Source: Bacillus sp. FJAT-27445 (GTDB lineage: Bacteria > Bacillota > Bacilli > Bacillales > Cytobacillaceae). Taken from it: DNA of 64,000 nucleotides. How positions within the stretch are numbered: the first letter of the stretch is position 1; each line of letters starts with the position of its first letter. The position numbers were made by a program, and so were the translations under genes. Shown here piece after piece: positions 1 to 9,353 of the stretch. The stretch covers positions 839,849 through 903,848 of the forward strand of contig NZ_LMTI01000001.1 of assembly GCF_001510665.1 (NCBI RefSeq), in the 5' to 3' direction. Under the pieces are notes generated by a model. That model saw only the letters and a list, made by a program, of their open reading frames with translations, ran no database searches and was not told the origin of the DNA.

Positions 1-110
1 GCATCCCGCAGGACAAATAGCTTCCCTGAATAAGCTTTGCACGAAGGAAATGCGATAGCATTTTCGAGGAGTCGGTGCCCTCCGTTCCAATCAACATAAA
101 AGTTACGTAT
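1..110. repeat. Dispersed hairpin repeat, partial copy
   Basis: No gene is seen before position 181. Bases 39-70 form a hairpin module (GCACGAAGGAAAT ... TTTTCGAGGA) that recurs at 44827-44856 in the same orientation. It recurs inverted at 18037-18069 and 44981-45022. The flanks (CGCAGGACA before it, GCCCTCC after it) also match the 44.8 kb copy. This looks like a multicopy non-coding element cut by the window edge. Confidence 0.6.
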
Positions 111-180
111 TTTAATCATAAACCAGCTCTTATAGTGAAGAACCTAGCCTGATAAAAATCCAAGATTTGGGTGATGGAGA

Positions 181-882
181 ATGGATGGAAATGAAAGGCA
201 GCCCTTTCTTTCATATGAATTAAACGAGCTGCTGATGTCAGCAAACCGAACTTTCGAATGCGCCAAAGGCAATTTCCTATTCAGGGAAGGACAGGAAGCG
301 AACGAAGTCTATATTATTCTTTCCGGTAATGTCCAAATAACGAAAATGAACCCTCAAGGACAGGAGCTCCTTTTAAGGCTGTGCGGGGCCAATGATATAG
401 TCGGGGAACTGACTCTCTTCACAATCGACCCCAAATATATTTTCAGCGCCAAGGTTGTAGAGGACTCAAGGATTGCCGCCCTGAATATTGGCGATCTCGA
501 ACATGCTTTTTTTAAAAACAGCAAGCTTGCCTATGAGTTTTTAAAATGGATGAATGACCACATGCGAAAAACGATGACTAAATTCAAGGATCTCGTACTT
601 TATGGAAAAAAAGGCGCCCTATATTCGACCTTAATCAGGCTGAGCAACAGCTACGGGGTAAAGGGAGAAGATGGCATTTATATTAACGTCTCCTTGACCA
701 CGCAGGATTTGGCTAATTTTTGCGGCACGGCACGCGAAATCGTCAGCAGGATGCTCTCAGACTTGAAACAACGGAACATAATCAGCGTTCGGTCGAGAAA
801 GATTATTATTCATGACCTTGACTATTTAAAAAGGGAAAACAATTGCGATAACTGCCCGATTGAATATTGCAATGTTGAATAA
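181..882 (+). CDS. fnr: Fnr/Crp-family oxygen-responsive transcription regulator
   Basis: This 233-residue protein has a cyclic-nucleotide-binding-like domain (about residues 25-110), a dimer helix, and a C-terminal winged helix. The recognition helix reads TAREIVSRM, giving the E..SR signature that reads TGTGA half sites. The C-terminus carries Cys222, Cys225 and Cys230 (CDNCPIEYC). The spacing matches the three cluster-binding cysteines of B. subtilis Fnr, which lie after the HTH rather than at the N-terminus as in E. coli. Asp137 could be the fourth ligand. The inferred role is a [4Fe-4S] oxygen sensor that activates anaerobic genes. A fitting box lies before pflB at 11913-11926. The start follows a GGTGATGGAGA ribosome site. 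Confidence 0.88.
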   Translation: MDGNERQPFLSYELNELLMSANRTFECAKGNFLFREGQEANEVYIILSGNVQITKMNPQGQELLLRLCGANDIVGELTLFTIDPKYIFSAKVVEDSRIAALNIGDLEHAFFKNSKLAYEFLKWMNDHMRKTMTKFKDLVLYGKKGALYSTLIRLSNSYGVKGEDGIYINVSLTTQDLANFCGTAREIVSRMLSDLKQRNIISVRSRKIIIHDLDYLKRENNCDNCPIEYCNVE

Positions 883-983
883 GCAAGGCGGAGTGAAAAA
901 TTCGGTTTTTATTCTTGTTCACAAATTATCCATATGCATTTAGGGGAAACTTCATTATCTTTGGTAAAGGGAGGGAATTTCTC

Positions 984-1586
984 ATGAAAAAAGTGATTAT
1001 TATATGCGCGGTTGCTATTGCGATTGGAATTGCGGGGGGAATCAGCTTTTTTAAAGTCAGGGATGCCATGGCGCAGATTCCTGAAAAAGTCGAGCTGGTT
1101 AACCAGGAGAACAAACCTTATCGTTTTGGTGACGATAAAACCAAAGTAAAATTAATAGAATTTATATACACCCACTGCCCTGATGTTTGCCCAACCACTA
1201 CGCAGAAAATGGCCGCCTTGAAAAAGGACCTGGAAAAAAAGGGGGTTTTCGGCGATGAAGTCGAATTTATTTCCATTACCATCGACCCTTTTAGAGATAC
1301 GCCAGACGTTTTGCGCAATTACATGGAAATGTTTGATATTGAAAACGATGGCAAGTGGATTTTCCTTACGGGGGACCAGAACGACCTGGAAAAAAGCCAT
1401 GAACAAATAAGGCAGGTCGCAGCGCCTTTCCAATTTCAATACAAGGATCCCGGCAACGGATTTTTTATCCATACAACCTTTACCTATTTGGTGGATGAAA
1501 ATAATAAATATATTGATAAATTCCCTATGGGAAAAGAATTCAATAAAAACGAAGTCTTAAAAACAATCATGGATGAAATTGAATAA
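984..1586 (+). CDS. SCO1/SenC family copper chaperone for cytochrome oxidase
   Basis: The product is 200 residues with an N-terminal membrane anchor (residues 2-20), followed by a thioredoxin-fold SCO domain. The copper-binding CxxxC is present (THCPDVCPT), as are a DPFRDTP-like segment and the conserved late histidine (FIHTTFTY). SCO proteins deliver copper to the CuA site of cytochrome c oxidase outside the membrane. I chose the ATG at 984 because a GGGAGG site lies just before it; an upstream in-frame ATG at 915 lacks one. It lies 100 bp after fnr on the same strand and ends in a strong terminator. Confidence 0.85.
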   Translation: MKKVIIICAVAIAIGIAGGISFFKVRDAMAQIPEKVELVNQENKPYRFGDDKTKVKLIEFIYTHCPDVCPTTTQKMAALKKDLEKKGVFGDEVEFISITIDPFRDTPDVLRNYMEMFDIENDGKWIFLTGDQNDLEKSHEQIRQVAAPFQFQYKDPGNGFFIHTTFTYLVDENNKYIDKFPMGKEFNKNEVLKTIMDEIE

Positions 1587-1599
1587 CGGTTAATAAAAG

Positions 1600-1640
1600 A
1601 AAAGCGGATACCCCGGAAACAAGGGTATCCGCTTTTCATA
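1600..1640. terminator. Bidirectional intrinsic terminator
   Basis: A 14-bp stem (AAAAGCGGATACCC with its complement, 1600-1636) has T/A runs on both sides. It can end the SCO1 gene and the small minus-strand gene that stops at 1641. Confidence 0.8.
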
Positions 1641-1784
1641 TCATCTTAAACAATTAACCGAAGAAGGAGTGCTGTTCAAACGCTGCAAATTTGATAGATA
1701 ATCAGCTTTCGGTTTAGTAATGCTCGCTTTGATCCCCGATTTCCTCAACTTTTTGACCAGTTCGGTTATTTTTTGCTTAGCCAT
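1641..1784 (-). CDS. Small basic protein, unknown function
   Basis: This 47-codon reading frame starts at an ATG with a good AAGGTGA site four to five bases upstream and stops beside the shared terminator. The product begins MAKQKITELVKKLRKSG and is lysine-rich with no membrane segment or cysteine pair. I do not recognise the family. The ribosome site, the terminator and the absence of any overlapping gene support it as real. It sits convergent to the SCO1 gene. Confidence 0.5.
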   Translation of the reverse strand: MAKQKITELVKKLRKSGIKASITKPKADYLSNLQRLNSTPSSVNCLR

Positions 1785-1995
1785 ACGGTTCACCTTCTCT
1801 TCTCGGCATTTCCATAAGTCAATTTTACACCAAAATTATGAATAAAGTGTGAAAATCTCAAAAAAAATTATAGAAAAATTTCGAAAGCTACACATCCGCA
1901 ATTTGATTATTCGATTCCTTTTACCCCCTAGGATCCCAACAAAAACACGGACTTCTCTATTCTCTTATTTTAATTTATTCGCTCCTTGTCAATAA

Positions 1996-3654
<1,659 letters not shown>

Positions 3655-3662
3655 TTTAAAAA

Positions 3663-3690
3663 AACAGGGGCTAAATGCTCCTGTTTTTTT
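3663..3690 (+). terminator. Intrinsic terminator after the ABC-F gene
   Basis: An AACAGG...CCTGTT stem is followed by seven T. It lies 8 bases after the stop codon and just before the convergent NERD gene end. Confidence 0.75.
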
Positions 3691-3691
3691 C

Positions 3692-4669
3692 CTATTTAAA
3701 TTTCAGTGAGTATAACCTCCCTCTCGTGTTGCCTTCCTGGTGTAAATCCATTTCTGTAAGGAGTTTATTTGCCAATTTGGCTGAATCTATTCCAAGAATT
3801 CTGCGGCATTCCCTATTTGTAATTTCATTTCCCGTAACGAGTAAGTGATCGGTTATTACGGCTACATGCGCATCTCTTGTCTTTGAAAAACAGTTTTTAC
3901 AGTACCAAAAGGCCCTTAATCTCCCCATCGGGCGGAAACCGCAATAAGGACAAGGGATTTTCGTAAGGAGTTCTTCATGTTTTAGTTTATAAAACCCCAA
4001 TATATTAATAGGCTGCGGGGAATGTCCTTTTTTGAGTGTTTTCGCTGTCCTTTTTAGTTCTTTTTCGCTAAGCAGTTCAGCTTTGTATCGTTTGGATAGC
4101 TCCATGACTTTCAGCGGCAGGCTCTTCTCTGTGCCAACATGCCTTGCAATTTCCCGATTGCTGCACCTAATGACTGATTGCTGGTTGCTTATAATGGCCA
4201 AGTGTTCGATCGGCATCTGTTTCAGTTTATGGGCATCGAGCCACCCCTTTAGCTGAATGCAGTGATTTAACGCTTGGACAAGGGGATTATCCGCACCAGT
4301 AATGGTTTCATGTCGGGATACAGTGAGTTGACCAGTGTCCCCATTGAAGTAGAGTTCCCCACTCAAGCTTTTGATTTCAATTATGATAAAGAATTTGGTG
4401 GTGAGAATGAGAGTGTCGATTTGAAAGTGGAGTTTATTGTGGACAAGGGTTAAATCATGTAGGATTAGAAAGTTTTTTTGATCAAGAAGCTTTACGTAGT
4501 AATCGGAATTTTTTTCACCACTATAACCTTTTCGGCGGTTTTTCAGGTTTTGGCGAATTTCGGGGACTCGCCGGTGGTTTGGGGGCAGCAATCGGAGGAG
4601 TGCTTCGAGGCATTGAATCCAAATTGGAACCCCGCGAGCTTTTATTAGCAAAAAAACAGCTCCTTTCAT
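3692..4669 (-). CDS. NERD domain nuclease-related protein with C-terminal zinc ribbon
   Basis: The 325-residue protein has a NERD domain at about residues 45-160. The sequence QIDTLILTTKFFIIIEIKS holds the Asp and E-x-K of the PD-(D/E)xK fold. A CPYCGF...CKNC zinc ribbon lies near residues 245-270, then a winged-helix-like tail. NERD proteins are inferred nucleases or DNA-processing factors; the substrate is unknown. It is a single-gene unit, convergent with the ABC-F gene. The first residues (MKGAVFLLIKARG) are weakly hydrophobic but do not form a clear signal peptide. Confidence 0.75.
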   Translation of the reverse strand: MKGAVFLLIKARGVPIWIQCLEALLRLLPPNHRRVPEIRQNLKNRRKGYSGEKNSDYYVKLLDQKNFLILHDLTLVHNKLHFQIDTLILTTKFFIIIEIKSLSGELYFNGDTGQLTVSRHETITGADNPLVQALNHCIQLKGWLDAHKLKQMPIEHLAIISNQQSVIRCSNREIARHVGTEKSLPLKVMELSKRYKAELLSEKELKRTAKTLKKGHSPQPINILGFYKLKHEELLTKIPCPYCGFRPMGRLRAFWYCKNCFSKTRDAHVAVITDHLLVTGNEITNRECRRILGIDSAKLANKLLTEMDLHQEGNTRGRLYSLKFK

Positions 4670-4816
4670 ATGTTTCTGCGTTATTTCTTCTCCAACCTAG
4701 TGTTGTTTTCCTTCAAATAAGGAAAATTGTTGAAAAACGGACATATAATTAACATTAAATGTAAAAAATGGACTGTTTTTAATAGGTGGATTCAGTATAA
4801 TAGCGGAATTTATTTT

Positions 4817-4887
4817 ATTCGCCCTGAAATTTTTACTTTTCACCCTGTATTTCCATTGATTCGCCCCATTATTTTACACATTCGCCC
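4817..4887. repeat. Four-unit 21-bp-period array with ATTCGCCC core
   Basis: The core ATTCGCCC (TTTCACCC in unit 2) starts at 4817, 4838, 4859 and 4880, exactly 21 bp apart. The bases between cores are AT-rich and not conserved. It lies in the 339-bp non-coding stretch upstream of the NERD gene. The same core appears in opposite orientation with the same period at 57672-57742. Confidence 0.8.
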
Positions 4888-4961
4888 TTATCTCAATTTT
4901 CAGAAAAATACTCGGGCAACTTTCCAACCCAAACACCTTGTTTAAGGGCTTTTTTCCCCCC

Positions 4962-4993
4962 AAAAAAAACGGAACTCCCCGCCAGAGAGCTCC
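4962..4993 (-). terminator. Terminator of the small YuzL-like gene
   Basis: On the minus strand GGAGCTC pairs with GAGTTCC across a 7-base loop and is followed by a run of eight T. Confidence 0.7.
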
Positions 4994-5008
4994 GCCTATC
5001 CATAAAGT

Positions 5009-5140
5009 TTACGACCGCTTTTGTTTATTTCTTGAAGAAGGGGCCTTTACATTCCCGGTTTCCTTGTTCGTTGTTCCCTGGCCTTCAACCTGGGACGAGT
5101 TCAACCCAATAGTGGATGGGTCCTGTTTCCGTTTTCCCAT
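5009..5140 (-). CDS. Small hydrophilic protein, YuzL-like (possible spore-associated)
   Basis: The 43-residue product begins MGKRKQDPSTIGLNSSQVEG and is rich in K, S, T, N and Q without hydrophobic segments. The start follows a strong GGGAGGTG site and the gene ends in a clear terminator. The composition and SSQVEGQGTT segment recall the YuzL family of small Bacillus proteins, some of which resemble minor spore proteins. That assignment is from memory and is tentative. It is divergent from ykuS, 107 bp away. Confidence 0.6.
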   Translation of the reverse strand: MGKRKQDPSTIGLNSSQVEGQGTTNKETGNVKAPSSRNKQKRS

Positions 5141-5247
5141 ATCAACACACCTCCCATTCTTTAGGGTAATCCCTTCCAGCCCATTTATTCAAAAAAGGAA
5201 TAAATTCCGGTCCCTAAGGCATTATATGGACGAAGGAGGTGTGCTTT

Positions 5248-5490
5248 ATGGCAAAAGTAGGAGTGGAACAATCCCTGGCCAATGTACAGCAGGCTTTGAG
5301 GGAACGTGGACATGAAGTGGTTGAACTGAAACAGGAATCGGATGCAGCGGACTGCGCCTGCTGTGTAGTAACCGGCCTGGACTCGAATATTATGGGAATG
5401 CATGATACGGTAACGAAGGCTTCGGTAATTGAAGCAAATGGCCTTTCGGCAGATGAAGTATGCAATCTTGTTGAAAACAGGCTCGGTTGA
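5248..5490 (+). CDS. ykuS: UPF0180 family protein YkuS
   Basis: This is an 80-residue protein of the UPF0180 family found across Bacillaceae. The diagnostic middle region [16 protein letters not shown] holds three clustered cysteines (C-A-C-C), and the C-terminus reads [11 protein letters not shown]. Length matches B. subtilis YkuS (about 81). The ATG at 5248 is preceded by GAAGGAGGTG, an almost perfect ribosome site, so the upstream ATG at 5239 is rejected. The biochemical function is unknown. It is a monocistronic unit ending in a terminator at 5494. Confidence 0.85.
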   Translation: MAKVGVEQSLANVQQALRERGHEVVELKQESDAADCACCVVTGLDSNIMGMHDTVTKASVIEANGLSADEVCNLVENRLG

Positions 5491-5493
5491 TAA

Positions 5494-5527
5494 AAAATGT
5501 CCAGATTACTCCTGGACATTTTTCTTT
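5494..5527 (+). terminator. Terminator after ykuS
   Basis: An 11-bp stem (AAAATGTCCAG and complement) with an 8-base loop is followed by TTTTTCTTTTT. Confidence 0.8.
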
Positions 5528-5567
5528 TTCTGGTGACAGGACCGGTTTTCTTTGTTAAATTAAGACT

Positions 5568-5600
5568 GTCTTTCCATACCTGTCCCAAGGATGGAAAGAC
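5568..5600 (+). promoter_or_regulatory. Perfect inverted repeat spanning the candidate modB start
   Basis: GTCTTTCCAT (5568-5577) and ATGGAAAGAC (5591-5600) are perfect 10-bp complements with a 13-base loop. The second arm contains the ATG used here as the modB start. It could be an operator, or an RNA hairpin that hides the start codon. Confidence 0.5.
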
Positions 5601-6307
5601 AAGTCGCCCTTTGGCGGAATTACTTTGTGACTGGATGGGTTTTTGTGTTACAAGCAGATATTGCCACCCCTATTATTCTCTCAATTCAAACCGCTGCCAT
5701 CGCTCTCTGCCTTGCTTTTCCGCTTGGCATTTTCTTCGCGAAGGCAATGGCTGGAAAAAAATTTCCTGGCCAAACTGTTGTGGAAACTTTCTTTATGCTT
5801 CCGGTTGTTCTCCCGCCAACAGTTGTCGGCTTTTTGCTGATTATTCTTTTTGGCAAGCATAGCCCGATAGGCTCGTTCGTCGAGAGTGTGTTTGGGGCTT
5901 CAATCATGTTTACCCCTTGGGCCGCGGCCCTCGCATCGACCGTTGTTGCTTTTCCTTTAATGTATCAATCTGCTAAGGCGGGCTTTGAATCGATTGATCC
6001 GGGAATTGAAGAAGCAGCCCATATGGACGGGGCGGGAACGTGGAAAACGTTTTTTTATATCACAATTCCACTTTCGGCAAAAGCCCTAATAACGGGTGCT
6101 ATCTTGAGTTTTGCCAGAGCACTTGGAGAATTTGGCGCAACGCTAATGTTTGCCGGCAATATCCCAGGCAAAACACAGACGGCGCCGATCGCGATCTATA
6201 TTTCCATGGAATCGGGCCGGATGGACAGGGCATGGATTCTCGTCGCTATTATCATATTGATATCTTTTGTTATGCTCTATATTTCTTCCTTGTTAAAAAG
6301 CAAATAG
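5591..6307 (+). CDS. modB: Molybdate ABC transporter permease ModB
   Basis: The 238-residue protein has about five membrane helices and the BPD permease signature (EAAHMDGAGTWKTFFYITIP, the EAA loop that docks the ATPase). The segments LPVVLPPTVVGFLL and ALGEFGATLMFAGN are typical of ModB/CysT permeases. It would carry molybdate (or tungstate) inward. No modA binding protein or modC ATPase lies beside it, which is unusual. The start is uncertain: the ATG at 5591 lies in a hairpin and has a weak ribosome site. GTG codons at 5627 or 5645 are alternatives. Confidence 0.85.
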   Translation: MERQVALWRNYFVTGWVFVLQADIATPIILSIQTAAIALCLAFPLGIFFAKAMAGKKFPGQTVVETFFMLPVVLPPTVVGFLLIILFGKHSPIGSFVESVFGASIMFTPWAAALASTVVAFPLMYQSAKAGFESIDPGIEEAAHMDGAGTWKTFFYITIPLSAKALITGAILSFARALGEFGATLMFAGNIPGKTQTAPIAIYISMESGRMDRAWILVAIIILISFVMLYISSLLKSK

Positions 6308-6374
6308 CATTCTGCATATTTCCTTCCACGGATGGAAAACTACACCCGCCATTATAAACAAGGGAAGTGCTTTT

Positions 6375-7058
6375 GTGGAAGAAGTATTTTCGTCCATTAT
6401 AAGGACTGCTGTGTCATTTATTTTATTGCTGATAATTCTTGCACTGTTCGGCAGGCAGATCAATGCCCATAAGAATCATTTCAATATGGCGATGGCCATT
6501 ACAATTGGGTCGCTGATTGCAAATATGGGATTCAATATCAACCTGGATTATTGGCCTATGGTTTGCTCCTTTTTAACACTAGTTGTACTTTATTATCTTG
6601 CTGTTATTAGCACGTATCGCCTGCCTTTTTTTCAAAAAATCCTATCCGGGCCCTCCTCCCTGTTAATTGAAGAAGGAAAAATCATTGAAAAAAACATGGC
6701 CGAAGCAAAATACACAAAAGAAGGATTGCACCAGCAATTAAGAGAAAAGGGTATATTTTCTTTATCTGAAGTGAGAAAGGCTATACTTGAGCCGAATGGG
6801 ACTCTTTCGATTGAAGAAAAAGCTCCCCAAGAGAAGGGGAGCTTTGCCAGCCCGGTTCCGGATGCTATATATGCCAACTTACATTTGCCAGCAGAAATGA
6901 TCCTGAATGGCGTCTGCCAGTATCATCACTTTCCTGAACAGTTCGTCTCCTGGTTCGAGGGCTATTTATACGGCAAAGAACTAAAAACTGAAAAAATCAA
7001 ATACGCTGTCATTTCCTCCGACAGAGTCCTTTTCATCGTTCCTTTTCCGAAAAATTAA
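6375..7058 (+). CDS. DUF421 domain membrane protein (YetF/YrbG/YdfS-like)
   Basis: The 227-residue protein starts with GTG after GGGAAG. It has three N-terminal membrane helices (about 5-75) and a soluble DUF421 domain. Recognisable DUF421 segments are GPSSLLIEEGKIIEKNM and LREKGIFSLSEVRKAILEPN. Its function is unknown; B. subtilis relatives are envelope proteins, some made in spores. It lies 67 bp after modB without a clear terminator between. Its last codon overlaps the end of hutG on the other strand by 4 bp. Confidence 0.8.
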   Translation: MEEVFSSIIRTAVSFILLLIILALFGRQINAHKNHFNMAMAITIGSLIANMGFNINLDYWPMVCSFLTLVVLYYLAVISTYRLPFFQKILSGPSSLLIEEGKIIEKNMAEAKYTKEGLHQQLREKGIFSLSEVRKAILEPNGTLSIEEKAPQEKGSFASPVPDAIYANLHLPAEMILNGVCQYHHFPEQFVSWFEGYLYGKELKTEKIKYAVISSDRVLFIVPFPKN

Positions 7059-8038
7059 CTATCACGAATCCTGAGCCCAGTTAAAAAAGTAAGGAAGGTA
7101 TAAACACCCGTTTTTACGGTTGCCTGGGCAGGGGTATCCTTTGTAGGATCGAGGCAAACAATATCCATTGCCGCAACCTTCTGTGACAAGCCTGCTTCGT
7201 AAACAGCTTCAAATAATTCGTATGATGCCATCCCTCCTGGGGTCGAGGCAGGAACCCCCTGGGCAAAAGCGATGTCAAGGACATCCATGTCTACAGTTAC
7301 GTAAATATAGTCCACCCTGGCTGAAAGTTCGGCAACTGCTTCCCTTACCGTTTCAGCTATCCCCTTTTTCCGCGCTTCCCTAAGTGTAATGCAGTTAACC
7401 CCATGTTCTTTCGCATAACTCAAAAGAGACTGGCCGTTAAAAAAGCCATGTAATCCGATATTAAAAACATTTTTCCCCTGAATGGCCCCATTTTCAATCA
7501 AAAACCGGATCGGTGTCCCGTTTGTTGGCCCGTGATCGGCAAGATCCCGCAAGTCAAGATGGGTATCAAACTGCAATATGCCGATTTCTTTTCCCGGATG
7601 GACGGCCTTCAAGCCGGACACAAGCCTGGCTGTGACGGAATGGTCCCCTCCTATCGATACCGGAAAGGCATTAGGAAACGCCTCCCTAACAGAGGCCATC
7701 GCCTGCGTGATGTTTTCGTGCGATTTTGGGATATCGGTGAAGTGCATTTTCACGTTTCCAAGATCAAGTACCTTCATACCGCCAAGTTCTGTTTGATAAT
7801 CAAGGTTGTAGGTGGAATAACCACCCCATGCCCTCCTGAATGCATCAGGAAACTCCGATGCACCTGATACAGAAATCGATGAACGCGAAAGCGGGACCCC
7901 AAGGACAACCACATCCCAACTGTCCCCGCCAGCAGAACCAGGCGTTTCCTGGCAAATCCAATCCTTCACTTTTGGATCTTTCGCCTCGTTGTCCCTCCTC
8001 CAGGTAAACTGGGCGGGTTCAAAAAATTCACTTAACAC
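7055..8038 (-). CDS. hutG: Formimidoylglutamase HutG
   Basis: The 327-residue enzyme of the ureohydrolase (arginase/agmatinase) family hydrolyses N-formimidoyl-glutamate to glutamate and formamide. This is the last step of histidine degradation. Manganese-site motifs are visible: GGDHS, DTHLDLRD and DMDVLD. It starts at GTG and overlaps the end of hutI by 7 bp, so the two are translationally coupled. It is the last gene of the hutUIG cluster and meets the DUF421 gene tail to tail. Confidence 0.92.
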   Translation of the reverse strand: MLSEFFEPAQFTWRRDNEAKDPKVKDWICQETPGSAGGDSWDVVVLGVPLSRSSISVSGASEFPDAFRRAWGGYSTYNLDYQTELGGMKVLDLGNVKMHFTDIPKSHENITQAMASVREAFPNAFPVSIGGDHSVTARLVSGLKAVHPGKEIGILQFDTHLDLRDLADHGPTNGTPIRFLIENGAIQGKNVFNIGLHGFFNGQSLLSYAKEHGVNCITLREARKKGIAETVREAVAELSARVDYIYVTVDMDVLDIAFAQGVPASTPGGMASYELFEAVYEAGLSQKVAAMDIVCLDPTKDTPAQATVKTGVYTFLTFLTGLRIRDS

Positions 8039-9306
8039 AATACCCCATCCCTTACGACAATCTTCCCTTTTTTAATAACAGTATCTGTATGGTTCATCCC
8101 GTAGTTGTACTGGAGCCGTTTGTAATTAGGGACGTTTGCGATCAGAATATCCGCCTGTTTACCTGGTTCAATGCTCCCAATCTTTCCTGCCCTTCCAATT
8201 GCATGCGCGGCGTTAATGGTCGCTGCCGTAATCACTTCCTCCATTGACATGCCCATCTTCAGGCAGGCAAGGTTCATGATCAATGGCATGGATACGGTTG
8301 GCGAGGACCCCGGGTTGCAGTCTGTCGACAAAGCAACAGGTACACCTGAATCAATCATTTTCCTTCCATTTGCGCTTTCGGCCATTAGAAAAAATGCTGT
8401 TCCAGGGAGAAGAACCCCAATGACTCCCTTTTCAGCCATTTTATCGATTCCGCGCTGGGAAGCTTTCAATAGATGATCCGCCGAAATTGCGCCGACTTCC
8501 GCAGCAAGCTCCGCGCCTTCGTAAGGCTCAATTTCGTCGGCATGGATTTTCGGAATCAGCCCATACTGTTTTCCCGCTTCCAAAAGCCGTCTTGATTGTT
8601 CAGGAGTAAAAACGCCTCTCTCGCAAAAAACATCATTAAATTCAGCAAGGCCTTCTGCCGCGACCTTTGGCAGCATTTCATCGATAATAAGGTCGATAAA
8701 CCGGTCCGGATCTGCCTTGTACTCCGCCGGAACCGCATGCGCGCCCATGAAGGTGCTGACAATGTCGATTTCATGGGTTTCGTTCAGCTTTTTTGCAACG
8801 AGAAGCTGCTTATACTCGGTTTCCCAGTCGAGGCCATAGCCGCTTTTTGCCTCAACAGTCGTTACGCCATGCAAAAGGAAAGCGTCAAGCCTCTTTGACC
8901 CCTCTCGGAAAAGCTCTTCCTCGGAAGCGGACCTTGTCCTTGAGGTTGTCGCATGAATTCCGCCGCCGTTTTCCATGATTTCCATATACGTTGCGCCTTT
9001 TAGCCTCATTCCAAATTCATCTTCACGGCTCCCGGCATGGACAAGATGCGTATGGGGGTCGACAAGGCCGGGAAGGATAATCTTCCCGGTCGCATCGATG
9101 ATCTCCGCTCCCTTCAGCATGGCGCCAGCTTCCGCTTCTACTTCCGCATTTGTGCCAACCGATACAATTTTCCCATCGGAAAGGAGGACTGCACCATTCT
9201 CGATTACAGAAAGGATGCCCATTTCCTCCCCGGTGGCAGGGCTGTGCGAAAAACCTTTTACTGTCACTACCTGTGAGGCATTTTTTATTAAAATCGTTCC
9301 AGACAT
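8032..9306 (-). CDS. hutI: Imidazolonepropionase HutI
   Basis: The 424-residue amidohydrolase opens the ring of 4-imidazolone-5-propionate to give N-formimidoyl-glutamate (third step of histidine breakdown). The metal motif is LVDPHTHLVHAG. Further signatures are SGYGLDWETEYKQ, GAHAVP, HADEIEP and LSTDCNPGS, all standard for HutI. Start follows GGGGAGAAAG. It lies 47 bp after hutU and overlaps hutG, forming one operon. Confidence 0.94.
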   Translation of the reverse strand: MSGTILIKNASQVVTVKGFSHSPATGEEMGILSVIENGAVLLSDGKIVSVGTNAEVEAEAGAMLKGAEIIDATGKIILPGLVDPHTHLVHAGSREDEFGMRLKGATYMEIMENGGGIHATTSRTRSASEEELFREGSKRLDAFLLHGVTTVEAKSGYGLDWETEYKQLLVAKKLNETHEIDIVSTFMGAHAVPAEYKADPDRFIDLIIDEMLPKVAAEGLAEFNDVFCERGVFTPEQSRRLLEAGKQYGLIPKIHADEIEPYEGAELAAEVGAISADHLLKASQRGIDKMAEKGVIGVLLPGTAFFLMAESANGRKMIDSGVPVALSTDCNPGSSPTVSMPLIMNLACLKMGMSMEEVITAATINAAHAIGRAGKIGSIEPGKQADILIANVPNYKRLQYNYGMNHTDTVIKKGKIVVRDGVLC

Positions 9307-9353
9307 ATTTCTTTCTCCCCTTTCTCCAAAGTTGCCGTCATTGATGTTAGGGG

